From JAJTFA01 sp044351265 (GTDB taxonomy: Bacteria > Bacteroidota > Bacteroidia > UKL13-3): a stretch of DNA of 64,000 nt. Location of the stretch: assembly GCA_044351265.1 (NCBI GenBank), contig JBILGC010000005.1, positions 1 to 64,000 on the forward strand. Reading direction: 5' to 3'. The notes below the pieces were generated by a model. That model saw only the letters and a list, made by a program, of their open reading frames with translations. It was not told where the DNA came from and did no database searches. Below, one piece after another: positions 43,798 to 54,029 of this stretch (position 1 is the first letter of the stretch; each line of letters begins with the position of its first letter). Both the position numbers and the translations under genes were made by a program.

Positions 43798-46700
43798 ATG
43801 AATAACTTGTTTACTTTTTTAACAAACCATCTAAAAAAAACAATAGCAGCAGTTCTGCTACTATTGCTAGGATCTATTTTCCAGCAGGCTGAGGCTTCTC
43901 ACGTTGTGGGTAGTGATATTAGCTATGAGTGCGTAGAAGGAGCGCCTCCGGGCACATTTCGTATTCGCCTTGTATTGTATCGCGATTGCGCAGGTATACC
44001 AATGTGCCCCGGTAATTGCGGTGCACCGTGCAGTCGTACAGTTGCTATTCAGGGGGCAGATCCATCGTGCAATGGCCAAACATTTGGTAACGTTACGGTA
44101 AATCTAGTTAATGTAAGGGATGTAAACCCCAATCCTGATTGTCCTACATCCAAGAGTACCTGCACCAATATGGGTTGTGTTTCCCCAGGCCCTTTTACCC
44201 CTGCTGTTGAGCGGTATGAATTTACAGGTATAGTAAATCTTAATCAAATAGGCATACCTGCCAGTTGTTGTAATGTACGAATGGTTTGGCAGGAGTGTTG
44301 CAGAAATGGAGCGATTACAACTGGAGCATCTAATCAGAATTTCTACATGGAAGCAGTCGTTAATCGTTGCCTTTCATCCAATCCATGTAATGGTTCTCCT
44401 CAATTGAGTAATGACCCATATGCCTTTGCATGCGGTGGTCAGCCATTTACATTTAATAATGGAGCCATCGACCCGGATCTTGATTCATTGACATACTCAT
44501 TTACTCCTGCTCTGCAAGGTCCAGGAGCATCAGTTACTTATATTCCTCCTTACAGTGCCCAAACCCCAATGCCATGGACCGGTCCGGCTAGTGGTGTGTT
44601 TCCTGCAGGTATCTCATGCGATCCTACTACAGGCGATATTATGTTTACTGCTCCAATGGGAGGAGGTGGAATGATTATAGGCGTAATGGCAATTGTGGTG
44701 CGACAATGGCGAACCATTAATGGTGTGCCAACTGTTATAGGTATCACAAGGCGCGATATTCAGATGGTGGTGATGCAATGCCCGCCAAATAATCCGCCAA
44801 GAATCACAACCCGACCGAGTAACCCTGGAAATCAACCCAAAACCAGCTGGAGTATTTGCGCTGGTGACCAGTTGTGCTTTGATATCGTGGCCAAAGACAC
44901 AGATTTTTTACCACCAACCATATCAGATACGACTAAACTAGCATGGAATAACGCTTTGGCAAGGTTTGGGGCTACCTTTACTCCCAATTATAACCCAACA
45001 CAACGCAGGCTGCTCGGGCCAAGGGAAGATGATTTTAAATTCTGCTGGCAGCCGGCAGAGAATTTAGCCAGTACAACTCCTTATTATTTTACTGTAACTG
45101 CTAAAGATAATCGTTGCCCATTGCCGGGCACCATTACAAGGGCGTTTAATATCAGAGTGCTTGCCAAACCTGATGTAACCATGCAAAAGATATCACATAC
45201 TTGTGGCAAGTGGTCAGTAAAATATAATCTACCCGTAAATAAACCTGTACAATCGTTTGTGCTTCGATCATGGCAAATTGCCAGACAACCTTATGACTAT
45301 TCTTTTCTGAATGGCACTTATGCATATAATAATGTTCAGGAAACACCTATTATTAGCTTTACCAAGGGTGGAAAATATCTCGTGCTACTTAATATGGCTT
45401 CTCCTGGCCCTCCGGGCTCACCACCTTGTATAAAGAATTTTTATGATACAATTACTGTTGATACACCTGTTGCACCAATTGTTCGCGATACTTTTGTATG
45501 TATTGGTAATTCTGTTACCTTCAGGGCACAGGCTCGATATGGCCGCCCCGCCTATCAATTCAGATGGTTTAATAATATTAAAGATACAATAGTGCCTCTA
45601 AATACGCCTCCACTAACTGTTGGCAATTTAACTGTTGCGCCTACTCAAACCAGAAGATACACTATTCAGGTTAGAGATATAGAAGGTTGTAGGGTTTATG
45701 ATTCTATTACCGTTCAGGTCAGACGTTCTCCCATTGGTGCACTTCCTGATTCAACCCGCTTATGTTTTGGAGATAGTGTTACTATGAACCCGGGTGATGA
45801 TGGAGGCAGGGTGCGGCAGTTCTTATGGAGCACCGGAGATACGCTCCAGCAAATCACACGTGGCGACTCCAATACTTATACGGTTAGGCTAATAGATACC
45901 TCCGGTTGTATTCAGTTTGATACCATGAAAGTATTTGTTAACCGACCCATAGTGCCTAATGCAGGCATAGATACCGCAATCTGTGCCGGTGATACAGCAA
46001 CATTAATTGCTAGTGGAGGCCAACTTTATGCATGGCGAAATATTACCAGCAATACAGTACTTTCTCCAAAGTCTCATAACAGGACCATACGCGTTAATCC
46101 AATCAATGTAACCATACCTACGCAATATGAGTTAACTGTTTATCAAAGCTATCCTGATACCACCAGCCGATATAAAGAATGCCAGAATATTGATACTGTA
46201 ACCATAACGGTCAGACCACTACCGGTTCTTACCCGGCCTCAGCCCGTTCAGGCATGCCGGTCTACCAGCTTAATCAATGCCCCCATTTTTGGCGTTAATC
46301 AGCCTGGAGGTGTTGGTATATGGAGTTATCCCAAAGCTCCGGGAGCCGTGGTTAACGGGCCTGTAGTGCAGTTCAGAGTGGATAGCCTAAAGAATATACC
46401 TAATAAAGACACCACAGGTTCTTTTGATAATTGGCTTATCTATAGCTATACCTCACCTGCAAACTTTGGCGGCTGTAGCAGAACAGACTCGAGCATTATG
46501 CGTATCTATGGAAATCCTAGAGTAAACGCGGGTCCTTTACTAACATGGTGTGAGAATGGAGGCATCTATAATATTACAAGTGCTAATCAAAAATATTCTC
46601 CAACCGGTAATGCCACTCAAGAAGAATGGACAGGAAATGGTATATATTCTCAAACAGTTGGTATTAATAAACTTCACTACTTTAATCCAAACTTGCCTGG

Positions 46701-48585
46701 TGTAATAAAATATCCGGGTATTAATATACAAAAGTATAAGTATACTCAAATTTATAATGCCAGCAATCCCTCCATACGTATCGACTGCTGGAATGAGGAT
46801 ACTGTAATTTTCCGGGTAATTGAAATACCTCAAATTGATGCAGGTAATAACTTAACTATTTGTAAGTATGAGCCTGAGTTTATCATTAGCCAAAAAGCTA
46901 CCGCATCTACCACGCCATTTACCGGGGCAAGTTATTGGCGTCCTGCCAACACGGCAATAAACTCAGCAATGAGAGATACAGTGCCTGGTGCAGGAGGAAA
47001 TGGATGGTCAAAGTTTTTCGCGGGCGCATCGGTTATACCTAACCCTATGCCTCCTGCAAATCCAACCAACACTGTTACTTATAAAATGTATTTCGAAGAT
47101 CGCTCTACAGGTTGTTTGGTGCGAGACAGTATGAATATTACGGTAGCGCGTGTACCGCAAATTGATGTTGTATATGCCAACCCGGCAAATGATTCTCCCT
47201 TGGTTTGTTTAAGCAGAGGAGATATATTCTTCAATTGTTTTGTAAATGGTAGCTTAAATAGCAATGGTGTTTATGGAGGCAGTGCAGCGTTTACTAAAAA
47301 CAATTTAGGTGCTGTTCCGGGTAATGCCATCTTTAATACCTTAAACAGTTCTGTTCAGCCAAATAATATGATGATTTATTCTTGGACTGATAACTCTACT
47401 ACAGCTGCTTGTTTCAGTGCAGATACAACCTTTATTAATACTCAGATACCGCCTACTATAAGTGTTACTCCTGGCTCTGTAATCTGTGCCTACCAAGATA
47501 GTTTGCCTGTTTCCGTTTCATCAATTGGTGCAGGATATACGCATACCTGGAGTATACTTCCTCCGGCTGATGGTTCATTCAGCAATGATCAGGCGCTTGC
47601 TACTAGTTATAAACCTTCGGTTGCAGATAAAGTTGCAGGAACTGTTTGGGTTAAGGCAACCACCAATCTAAAGGATAAATGCCCAGTTGTTGCAGATAGC
47701 ACTATGCTTACCATTCATCCGGTTCCAACGGCAACTGCTTTAAACGATACCGCAGCTTGTTTACCATTTACTGCTAATTTGGTTGCAGGCCCAAGCAATA
47801 TTGCAACACCTGTAAATTACAGCTGGCGTTGGATTACACCCGGTGGAGGAATATCTACATCCAGCAGTATCAGCAGATCTTTTTCTACGTTTCAGAATAA
47901 TGGCTTGCATTTAGGAGAGTTAACGTTAACCAGTCAGGTAGGTAATTGTGTAGACATCGATACCTTTTCCGTAAGAACACATGCAGTGCCTAAGGCTGAT
48001 TTTTCAACGGATCCTCTAAATCGCAGAACCACCATTGCGAAGCCATTCTTTAATTTTTATGACCAATCTACTGTGGAAGATAACAGCAATATGAGCTTCT
48101 TATGGCAACTTGGTCCCGAATTGCTTGATTCAACCAAAATGCGCATTTCCACTGAGCGCAATCCTATGAATATTGAATACAATCCCGATGTAGGTGGCAA
48201 GGACATCTGGCTGAAAGTTACCACCGAACATGGTTGCGTTGATTCCATCTCAAAACAGATATATATAGAGCCTGATATTACAGTATTTATTCCAAATGCA
48301 TTCTTCCCCGGTTCAGGTGTGAATTGTCGTGATGGCGAGTTGTGTAACCGCGTATTTAAAGTTGCTGCCGATGGACACTTATCTATTGAGATATTTATCT
48401 TTAACCGCTGGGGCCAGCAAGTGTATTATAGCAAAGATGCAAATGAAGGATGGAACGGCATGATGAACAACGGCAGAGATGGTGGTCAAGACTGCCCACA
48501 AGAGGTCTATATCTATCAGGTAAATGCAACTAGCTATAATGGTAAGCAATACCGCTACTCAGGCTCTGTTACTTTACTCAGATAA
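43798..48585 (+). CDS. Giant T9SS surface protein with CHU_C-type C-terminal domain
   Basis: About 1595 residues from the ATG at 43798 (43783 is an alternative). The signal peptide ends near AEASHVVGSDISYECV, a typical opening of gliding-associated large surface proteins. The N-terminal 400 residues are unusually rich in Cys, Pro and Gly (IPMCPGNCGAPCS). The middle has many Ig/PKD-like repeats with paired cysteines (such as VCIGNSVTFRA and CAGDTATLIASGG). The last about 85 residues, VFIPNAFFPGSG to GSVTLLR with FNRWGQQVYYS, are a CHU_C (type B) sorting domain. It is expected to be exported by SprA and displayed as an adhesin or motility protein. Confidence 0.93.
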   Translation: MNNLFTFLTNHLKKTIAAVLLLLLGSIFQQAEASHVVGSDISYECVEGAPPGTFRIRLVLYRDCAGIPMCPGNCGAPCSRTVAIQGADPSCNGQTFGNVTVNLVNVRDVNPNPDCPTSKSTCTNMGCVSPGPFTPAVERYEFTGIVNLNQIGIPASCCNVRMVWQECCRNGAITTGASNQNFYMEAVVNRCLSSNPCNGSPQLSNDPYAFACGGQPFTFNNGAIDPDLDSLTYSFTPALQGPGASVTYIPPYSAQTPMPWTGPASGVFPAGISCDPTTGDIMFTAPMGGGGMIIGVMAIVVRQWRTINGVPTVIGITRRDIQMVVMQCPPNNPPRITTRPSNPGNQPKTSWSICAGDQLCFDIVAKDTDFLPPTISDTTKLAWNNALARFGATFTPNYNPTQRRLLGPREDDFKFCWQPAENLASTTPYYFTVTAKDNRCPLPGTITRAFNIRVLAKPDVTMQKISHTCGKWSVKYNLPVNKPVQSFVLRSWQIARQPYDYSFLNGTYAYNNVQETPIISFTKGGKYLVLLNMASPGPPGSPPCIKNFYDTITVDTPVAPIVRDTFVCIGNSVTFRAQARYGRPAYQFRWFNNIKDTIVPLNTPPLTVGNLTVAPTQTRRYTIQVRDIEGCRVYDSITVQVRRSPIGALPDSTRLCFGDSVTMNPGDDGGRVRQFLWSTGDTLQQITRGDSNTYTVRLIDTSGCIQFDTMKVFVNRPIVPNAGIDTAICAGDTATLIASGGQLYAWRNITSNTVLSPKSHNRTIRVNPINVTIPTQYELTVYQSYPDTTSRYKECQNIDTVTITVRPLPVLTRPQPVQACRSTSLINAPIFGVNQPGGVGIWSYPKAPGAVVNGPVVQFRVDSLKNIPNKDTTGSFDNWLIYSYTSPANFGGCSRTDSSIMRIYGNPRVNAGPLLTWCENGGIYNITSANQKYSPTGNATQEEWTGNGIYSQTVGINKLHYFNPNLPGVIKYPGINIQKYKYTQIYNASNPSIRIDCWNEDTVIFRVIEIPQIDAGNNLTICKYEPEFIISQKATASTTPFTGASYWRPANTAINSAMRDTVPGAGGNGWSKFFAGASVIPNPMPPANPTNTVTYKMYFEDRSTGCLVRDSMNITVARVPQIDVVYANPANDSPLVCLSRGDIFFNCFVNGSLNSNGVYGGSAAFTKNNLGAVPGNAIFNTLNSSVQPNNMMIYSWTDNSTTAACFSADTTFINTQIPPTISVTPGSVICAYQDSLPVSVSSIGAGYTHTWSILPPADGSFSNDQALATSYKPSVADKVAGTVWVKATTNLKDKCPVVADSTMLTIHPVPTATALNDTAACLPFTANLVAGPSNIATPVNYSWRWITPGGGISTSSSISRSFSTFQNNGLHLGELTLTSQVGNCVDIDTFSVRTHAVPKADFSTDPLNRRTTIAKPFFNFYDQSTVEDNSNMSFLWQLGPELLDSTKMRISTERNPMNIEYNPDVGGKDIWLKVTTEHGCVDSISKQIYIEPDITVFIPNAFFPGSGVNCRDGELCNRVFKVAADGHLSIEIFIFNRWGQQVYYSKDANEGWNGMMNNGRDGGQDCPQEVYIYQVNATSYNGKQYRYSGSVTLLR

Positions 48586-48607
48586 TATTTATCATTAGCC
48601 TTGATAG

Positions 48608-48645
48608 AAACGGGATGCTGATTTATTTCAGTGTCCCGTTTTCAT
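48608..48645 (+). terminator. Rho-independent terminator
   Basis: AAACGGGA pairs with TCCCGTTT, with an inner CTGA/TCAG pair, followed by a T-rich tail. It closes the giant surface protein gene. Confidence 0.75.
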
Positions 48646-48703
48646 TTATACTTGCTCAGAAAGCAAATGAGGAAATTTTATATCTTGCTGCAAATTGTAT
48701 GCA

Positions 48704-51676
48704 ATGAAAAAAGTTATCATTCTTCTGCTTTTCTTAGACACCCTTCACGCAAGTGCACAGGAAACTTTTCCGGTAAATGGACCACATAACTCCCAAATAC
48801 AATTTGATGCATTTGTAAATGCAACCATACAGGTTGATGAACAAACAAAACTTACTAATGCCACACTCATTATTAAAAATGGTAAAATAGAACAGGTAGG
48901 CATTAATCTGCCTCGTCCTGCAGGCGCAATAGTGCATGATATGAAGGGGCGTTATATTTATCCTGCATTTGTTGAGTTGTGTGCCGGCACGATTACTGTA
49001 CCCAAAAACCAAAATACAAATAAGGCTGACTTGCCCTTTCTATCATCTAAATCAGGAGCCTATCATTGGAATGAGGCCATAAAACCAGAAGCCCATGCAG
49101 TTAATTATTTTACCACCGATGAAAAACAGAGCATGCATTACAGAGCTTGCGGTTTTGGCTCAGTGCTTGCGCATATAGATGATGGTATTTACCGAGGTAC
49201 TGCTGTGCTTGCCACTACAGGTTATGCTGCAAATGAGCATGAACTCATTATCAAAGAAAAGGCAGCCTCTGTTCTCTCATTTAAAAAAGGCAATTCGCCA
49301 CAGGATTATCCTTCATCATTGATGGGGTGTGTAGCATTATTGCGCCAAACATATTATGATGCCCGCTGGTATGCTAATCAGAACATAGAGAAAAATCTGA
49401 GCCTTCAGGCTTTTAATGAACAACAAACATTACCCCAGATTTTCATAGCCAATCATAAATTGAATTTATTGCGCGCAGACAAAATAGCTGATGAATTTAA
49501 TTTAACCTATATCATTAAAGGAGCAGGAGATGAGTACCAGCGTATTAGTGAAATTAAGGCCACTAAAGCCCCACTTATTGTTCCGGTAAATTTTCCAAAG
49601 CCATTTGAAGTAAGTGATCCTTATGATGCAGATTTAATTTCGCTTGGCGATTTAAAGCATTGGGAGCTGGCTCCATATAATTTAGCTGCCTTGTATGCAG
49701 GCCAAATTGAGTGTGCCATTACCGCTGATGGATGTAAAGATGCTTCAACATTTTTAAAGAATTTAAGAAAAGCCCATCAAAATGGCGCTTCTTCTCAGCA
49801 GCTGCTTCGTTCATTAACCACTATACCTGCCAAGCTGATTAAAATGGAACAACAACTTGGTGCTGTAAGGCCGGGGATGATGGCCAACTTGATTGTAACA
49901 AATGGCGACTTATTTGATGAGGAAACCAATATTCTTGCCATTTGGACAAAGGGTGTGAAGCATACAGTTGATCAGCTGCCTGAAAATAAACTTTCCGGAA
50001 CCTATCAAATTCAATTGAGTAATAATGAAGCTCTACAGTTGATTGCAAAATCAAAAAAAGGAAAACAGTTTTACCAAATACTAAATGGAACAGATACACT
50101 GCAAGCGCAGGTAAATATTTCTCAGCTCATTACCATTGGTTTTCCGGTTTCAAAAAGTAATTCGTTTAACCAACAACTTACAGCATATGTTACAAAAACC
50201 GATAGCAGCAGTTTCCCTTATGTTATAAAAGAATTGCAAGGGGAGGTGGTTCTGCAATCAGGCAGCCGCATGGCATGTAATATTAAATGGGTTGCACCAA
50301 CTGCGGTTGAGAAGGCAGCTGATGCAGAGAAGAAAATATCGGAGCCCGGAAAAGTTCTTTATCCTTTTACTGAGTATGGGTATGAAGCTTTACGAACTCA
50401 GGAAACAGTAATATTTAAAAATGCAGTTGTTTGGACAAATGAGCAGGAAGGTATACTGAAGGAAACCGATGTGGCAATTAAAGACGGTAAAATATTTGCA
50501 GTAGGGAAAAATATATCTATACCTGCAGCAAAAATTATTGATGCTACTGGTAAGCACCTCACTGCAGGAATCATTGATGAGCACTCTCATATTGCCATCA
50601 CTCAAGGTGTAAATGAAGGCACACAAGCTATAACAAGTGAAGTCAGAATTGGTGATGCGGTAAATAGCGAAGACGTTAATATCTACAGACAGTTGGCAGG
50701 GGGCGTTGTAGCTGCTCAACTATTACATGGTTCAGCCAATCCAATTGGTGGGCAAAGTGCAATTATTAAGTTACGATGGGGTTTGCCACCGGAGCAAATG
50801 AAAATTGAAGGGGCTGACGGTTTTATTAAATTTGCATTGGGAGAGAATGTAAAGCAAAGCAACTGGGGCGATAGGGCTACCATTCGTTATCCGCAAACAC
50901 GCATGGGTGTTGAGCAAATGATGATGGATGGATTTACGCGTGCAAGCCAATATGAGCGAGATTTAAAACGCAATCCCAATATCAGAAAAGATCTGGAGCT
51001 GGAGGCTTTGCTTGAGATACTTCGGAAGAAAAGATTTATCAGCTGCCACTCTTATGTGCAATCAGAAATTAATATGCTCATGCATTTGGCCGATTCATTT
51101 GGATTTAGGGTAAACACATTTACACACATCTTGGAAGGATATAAAGTTGCTGATAAAATGAAAAAGCATGGCGTTTATGCCAGCACATTTGCCGACTGGT
51201 GGGCATACAAATATGAGGTGATTGATGCCATACCTTATAATGCAGCCATTCTCAATAAAGTGGGCGTATTAACTGCTGTTAATTCCGATGATGCCGAGAT
51301 GGGCAGAAGACTTAACCAAGAAGCGGCAAAGATTGTGAAGTATGGAGGCATAAGTGAAGAAGAAGCATGGAAGATGGTTACACTCAATCCTGCAAAGATG
51401 CTCCATTTGGATCACAGAATGGGCTCAGTGAAAGTTGGTAAAGATGCAGATATTGTTCTATGGAACAATCATCCTTTAAGCATTTATGCCCAGCCTGAGT
51501 ATACATATGTTGATGGTAAATGTTTATATAGCAAAGAGCAAGATGTTTTGCTAAGAACCTACATACAAAAAGAGCGTATGCGAATTATTGCTACAATGCA
51601 AGCTGCCAAAGCTGCAGGTGAAAAGACAGAGAACCATGTTTCAGAAACAGACCCAAATTATCATTGTGAAGATTAA
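48704..51676 (+). CDS. Two-domain amidohydrolase, N-terminal site degenerate
   Basis: 990 residues from the ATG at 48704, signal peptide ending HASAQ. There are two amidohydrolase halves. In the first, the expected PGxxDxHxH reads P-A-F-V-E-L-C-A-G at 87-95, so both metal His are lost. The second has the intact TIM-barrel start GIIDEHSHIAI (D625, H627, H629), plus SCHSYVQSEI, NTFTHILEGYK and NSDDAEMGRR, consistent with a binuclear metal site. The gene is exported and followed after ten bases by another amidohydrolase. The substrate is probably a cyclic amide or dipeptide, unknown. Confidence 0.88.
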   Translation: MKKVIILLLFLDTLHASAQETFPVNGPHNSQIQFDAFVNATIQVDEQTKLTNATLIIKNGKIEQVGINLPRPAGAIVHDMKGRYIYPAFVELCAGTITVPKNQNTNKADLPFLSSKSGAYHWNEAIKPEAHAVNYFTTDEKQSMHYRACGFGSVLAHIDDGIYRGTAVLATTGYAANEHELIIKEKAASVLSFKKGNSPQDYPSSLMGCVALLRQTYYDARWYANQNIEKNLSLQAFNEQQTLPQIFIANHKLNLLRADKIADEFNLTYIIKGAGDEYQRISEIKATKAPLIVPVNFPKPFEVSDPYDADLISLGDLKHWELAPYNLAALYAGQIECAITADGCKDASTFLKNLRKAHQNGASSQQLLRSLTTIPAKLIKMEQQLGAVRPGMMANLIVTNGDLFDEETNILAIWTKGVKHTVDQLPENKLSGTYQIQLSNNEALQLIAKSKKGKQFYQILNGTDTLQAQVNISQLITIGFPVSKSNSFNQQLTAYVTKTDSSSFPYVIKELQGEVVLQSGSRMACNIKWVAPTAVEKAADAEKKISEPGKVLYPFTEYGYEALRTQETVIFKNAVVWTNEQEGILKETDVAIKDGKIFAVGKNISIPAAKIIDATGKHLTAGIIDEHSHIAITQGVNEGTQAITSEVRIGDAVNSEDVNIYRQLAGGVVAAQLLHGSANPIGGQSAIIKLRWGLPPEQMKIEGADGFIKFALGENVKQSNWGDRATIRYPQTRMGVEQMMMDGFTRASQYERDLKRNPNIRKDLELEALLEILRKKRFISCHSYVQSEINMLMHLADSFGFRVNTFTHILEGYKVADKMKKHGVYASTFADWWAYKYEVIDAIPYNAAILNKVGVLTAVNSDDAEMGRRLNQEAAKIVKYGGISEEEAWKMVTLNPAKMLHLDHRMGSVKVGKDADIVLWNNHPLSIYAQPEYTYVDGKCLYSKEQDVLLRTYIQKERMRIIATMQAAKAAGEKTENHVSETDPNYHCED

Positions 51677-51686
51677 AACAGATTGT

Positions 51687-52949
51687 ATGAAAAATAACAT
51701 ATTTACATTCCTATTGTTGTTTGCCATTAGTCCTTTGCTTGCCCAGCAAATACCGGTTATTATTCAAGATGGAACATTCCATCTGGGCAACGGACAGGTT
51801 ATGGAGAACGGCTATCTTGTGATGCTTGAAGGAAGGATTGCGTTTGTTGGCAAAGAGTTACCTGCCTTTTATAAAAATGCCAAGGTTATTCAAGCTACCG
51901 GTAAACACATATATCCCGGATTTATTTGCATGAATACCTACGTTGGTTTAAACGAAATTGATGCCGTGCGTGCCACCAGAGATTATCAAGAAGTAGGCTT
52001 ATTCAATCCAAATGCCCGTGCACTAATTGCATATAATACCGATTCTAAAATCATACCTACCGTAAGGTTTAATGGAATTACACACGTACAGGCTGTTCCG
52101 CAAGGTGGAGTAATAAGTGGTTCGTCCAGTGTGATGAAAACTACCGGCTGGAATTGGGAAGATGCCGCTGTGCTTGCAGATGATGGCATACACCTAAACT
52201 GGCCTGAACATTACATACAAACAGGTTGGTGGGCAGAGCCGGGTGATATACAGAAAACCAAAACCCGAGAGCAGGTAGATGCAATTGCCGATTTTTTCAG
52301 AGAAAGCAAGCGTTATTCAATGCTCAAAAATTCTGATAAGGTAAACCTTCGCTATGAATCAATGAGAGGGATATTTAATAGCAGTAAAAATGTGTATGTG
52401 CATATAAATAGTACTAAGGGTATTCTTTCAGCTATCCAATTTTTTAAAAATTACCCCGAAATTAAATGGGTATTGATGGGAGCAAGCGATGCATGGAAGG
52501 TAGCTGATTTAATAAAAGAGAATAATATTCCGGTTGTGCTTAATCAGTTACACCGCCTGCCAAATAGAAATGCAGATGATGTAGATCTACCATTTAAACT
52601 TCCGTATTTACTTATGCAAAGAGGAATTCAGGTTGCTATAGCACATGGAGGTAGCTGGGAGAGCAGAAATGTAATGTTTAATGCAGGTACTGCTGCAGCA
52701 AACGGTTTAACCAAAGAGCAGGCGTTGATGTGTATCACTTCAATACCCGCAAAAATTATGGGACTTAAAGATGCAGGTACATTGGAGCAGGGTAAGCAAG
52801 CAAGCATCATCATCAGCGAAGGAGATGCATTGGATATGCGCACCAATAAAATTGAGTGGATGTTTATTAATGGAGAAGCAATAAACAATAAAAATCAGCA
52901 GGTAGATTTATATGAGAAGTACATAAATAAGTACGGATTAAAACCATGA
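51687..52949 (+). CDS. Amidohydrolase-fold protein with lost HxH motif
   Basis: 420 residues from the ATG at 51687, signal peptide ending PLLAQQ. It has the composite fold of amidohydrolases (DGTFHLGNGQVMENGYLVMLEGRI), but where PGxxDxHxH is expected it reads P-G-F-I-C-M-N-T-Y (77-85), removing the metal ligands. The C-terminal ITSIPAKIMGLKDAGTLEQGKQASIII is typical of the family. It may be a non-catalytic partner of the preceding enzyme. ATGA overlaps the NUDIX gene, so all three are one operon. Confidence 0.88.
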   Translation: MKNNIFTFLLLFAISPLLAQQIPVIIQDGTFHLGNGQVMENGYLVMLEGRIAFVGKELPAFYKNAKVIQATGKHIYPGFICMNTYVGLNEIDAVRATRDYQEVGLFNPNARALIAYNTDSKIIPTVRFNGITHVQAVPQGGVISGSSSVMKTTGWNWEDAAVLADDGIHLNWPEHYIQTGWWAEPGDIQKTKTREQVDAIADFFRESKRYSMLKNSDKVNLRYESMRGIFNSSKNVYVHINSTKGILSAIQFFKNYPEIKWVLMGASDAWKVADLIKENNIPVVLNQLHRLPNRNADDVDLPFKLPYLLMQRGIQVAIAHGGSWESRNVMFNAGTAAANGLTKEQALMCITSIPAKIMGLKDAGTLEQGKQASIIISEGDALDMRTNKIEWMFINGEAINNKNQQVDLYEKYINKYGLKP

Positions 52950-53506
52950 GCAAGGAGGAAGAAAATCCTTGGCGCACGCTTCAATCCAAAACTGTTTATG
53001 AATCCCCTTGGATTGCAGTTCATCACCATGATGTGATAAATCCGGCAGGCAATCCGGGTACTTATTCTGTTGTTCACTTTAAGAAACTGGCAATTGGTAT
53101 TTTACCACTTGATGAAAATATGAATACATGGCTAGTTGGTCAGTATCGTTATCCTTTGAATACTTATACTTGGGAAATTCCTGAGGGTGGAGGTAACCTC
53201 GATGAAACACCGCTGGCATCTGCAAAACGAGAATTGCTGGAAGAGTGCGGTTTAGAGGCAACAGAATGGAAGTTGATACAACAATTGCAACTGAGTAATT
53301 CTGCTACGGATGAAGTTGCTTTTTTATTTGTTGCCAAAGGTTTAACGCATAAAATGGCACAGCCTGAAGAAACAGAGCAATTGCAAATTAAAAAAGTGTC
53401 TTTTGACGAAGCCTATAGAATGGTAGTTGAAGGCATTATTACCGATAGTTTAAGTGTAGCCGCCATTTTGAAGGCTAGATTATTGTTGCTTGAAAATAAA
53501 TTATAA
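52946..53506 (+). CDS. NUDIX hydrolase (ADP-ribose pyrophosphatase type)
   Basis: 186 residues with a complete Nudix box, GGNLDETPLASAKRELLEECGL (split here as G-x5-E-x7-REL-x-EE-x-GL). The preceding YTWEIPEGGGN and TWLVGQYRYPLN are typical of ADP-ribose pyrophosphatases. It probably hydrolyses ADP-ribose to AMP and ribose 5-phosphate; specificity is not shown. It overlaps the amidohydrolase gene by four bases and is convergent with the acetyltransferase gene. Confidence 0.92.
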   Translation: MSKEEENPWRTLQSKTVYESPWIAVHHHDVINPAGNPGTYSVVHFKKLAIGILPLDENMNTWLVGQYRYPLNTYTWEIPEGGGNLDETPLASAKRELLEECGLEATEWKLIQQLQLSNSATDEVAFLFVAKGLTHKMAQPEETEQLQIKKVSFDEAYRMVVEGIITDSLSVAAILKARLLLLENKL

Positions 53507-53516
53507 AACAGCATTG

Positions 53517-54029
53517 CTATTTAATCTCCAGACACATCATATAGTCTTTGCAAAGCCTCTCGCCCAGTTGAAAACTCCTTTCACCAAAAACGGTGAATCC
53601 ATTTTTCTCATAAAACTTTACTGCGCGTATATTCTCCTTCCACACACCTAAAAAAAGGCAATCAAAATTATATTGTGTGGCATGGGCAATGGCTTTATCC
53701 ATTAACAATTGCCCGGCATGCTTGCCAAAGTAATTTTGTTGTACATAAATCTTTTCAAGCTCAATGCATCTTCCCTCTAATCCATCATAAGGTATATTGG
53801 CAATGAGTTTAATATAACCAACGGGAGCAACATCTTCTTCGCAGAGATAATAGGTAATGTCAGGCGTATTCAAGTTTTGTTCAATAGTCGAATGACTATA
53901 TGCTTTTTGTATATACGCCTGCATATCTTCTTCGGTATTATGAGGTCTGAAGGTATCATAAAAGGTTTGTCCACCAATTGCTGATAATGCAGCAGTGTCC
54001 TCTGCATTACATTTTCTTATGTTCAGCAT
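53517..54029 (-). CDS. GNAT-family N-acetyltransferase
   Basis: 170 residues with the GNAT fold: IELEKIYVQQNYFGKHAGQLLMDKAIAHA, split as ELEKIYV and the acetyl-CoA loop with Q-x-x-F-G-K-H-A-G, then FLGVWKENIRAVKFYEKNGF. The Q/RxxGxG/A loop is present as QNYFGKHAG. The acceptor is unknown. It is the last gene of a four-gene operon with DUF1801, TPR and epimerase genes; its start overlaps the DUF1801 gene by 23 bases. Confidence 0.9.
   Translation of the reverse strand: MLNIRKCNAEDTAALSAIGGQTFYDTFRPHNTEEDMQAYIQKAYSHSTIEQNLNTPDITYYLCEEDVAPVGYIKLIANIPYDGLEGRCIELEKIYVQQNYFGKHAGQLLMDKAIAHATQYNFDCLFLGVWKENIRAVKFYEKNGFTVFGERSFQLGERLCKDYMMCLEIK

Noticed and set aside
48704..52949. Frameshift splitting one amidohydrolase gene into two
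   Set aside because: Both genes have their own signal peptide and complete fold, and the first reaches a natural stop before the second begins.
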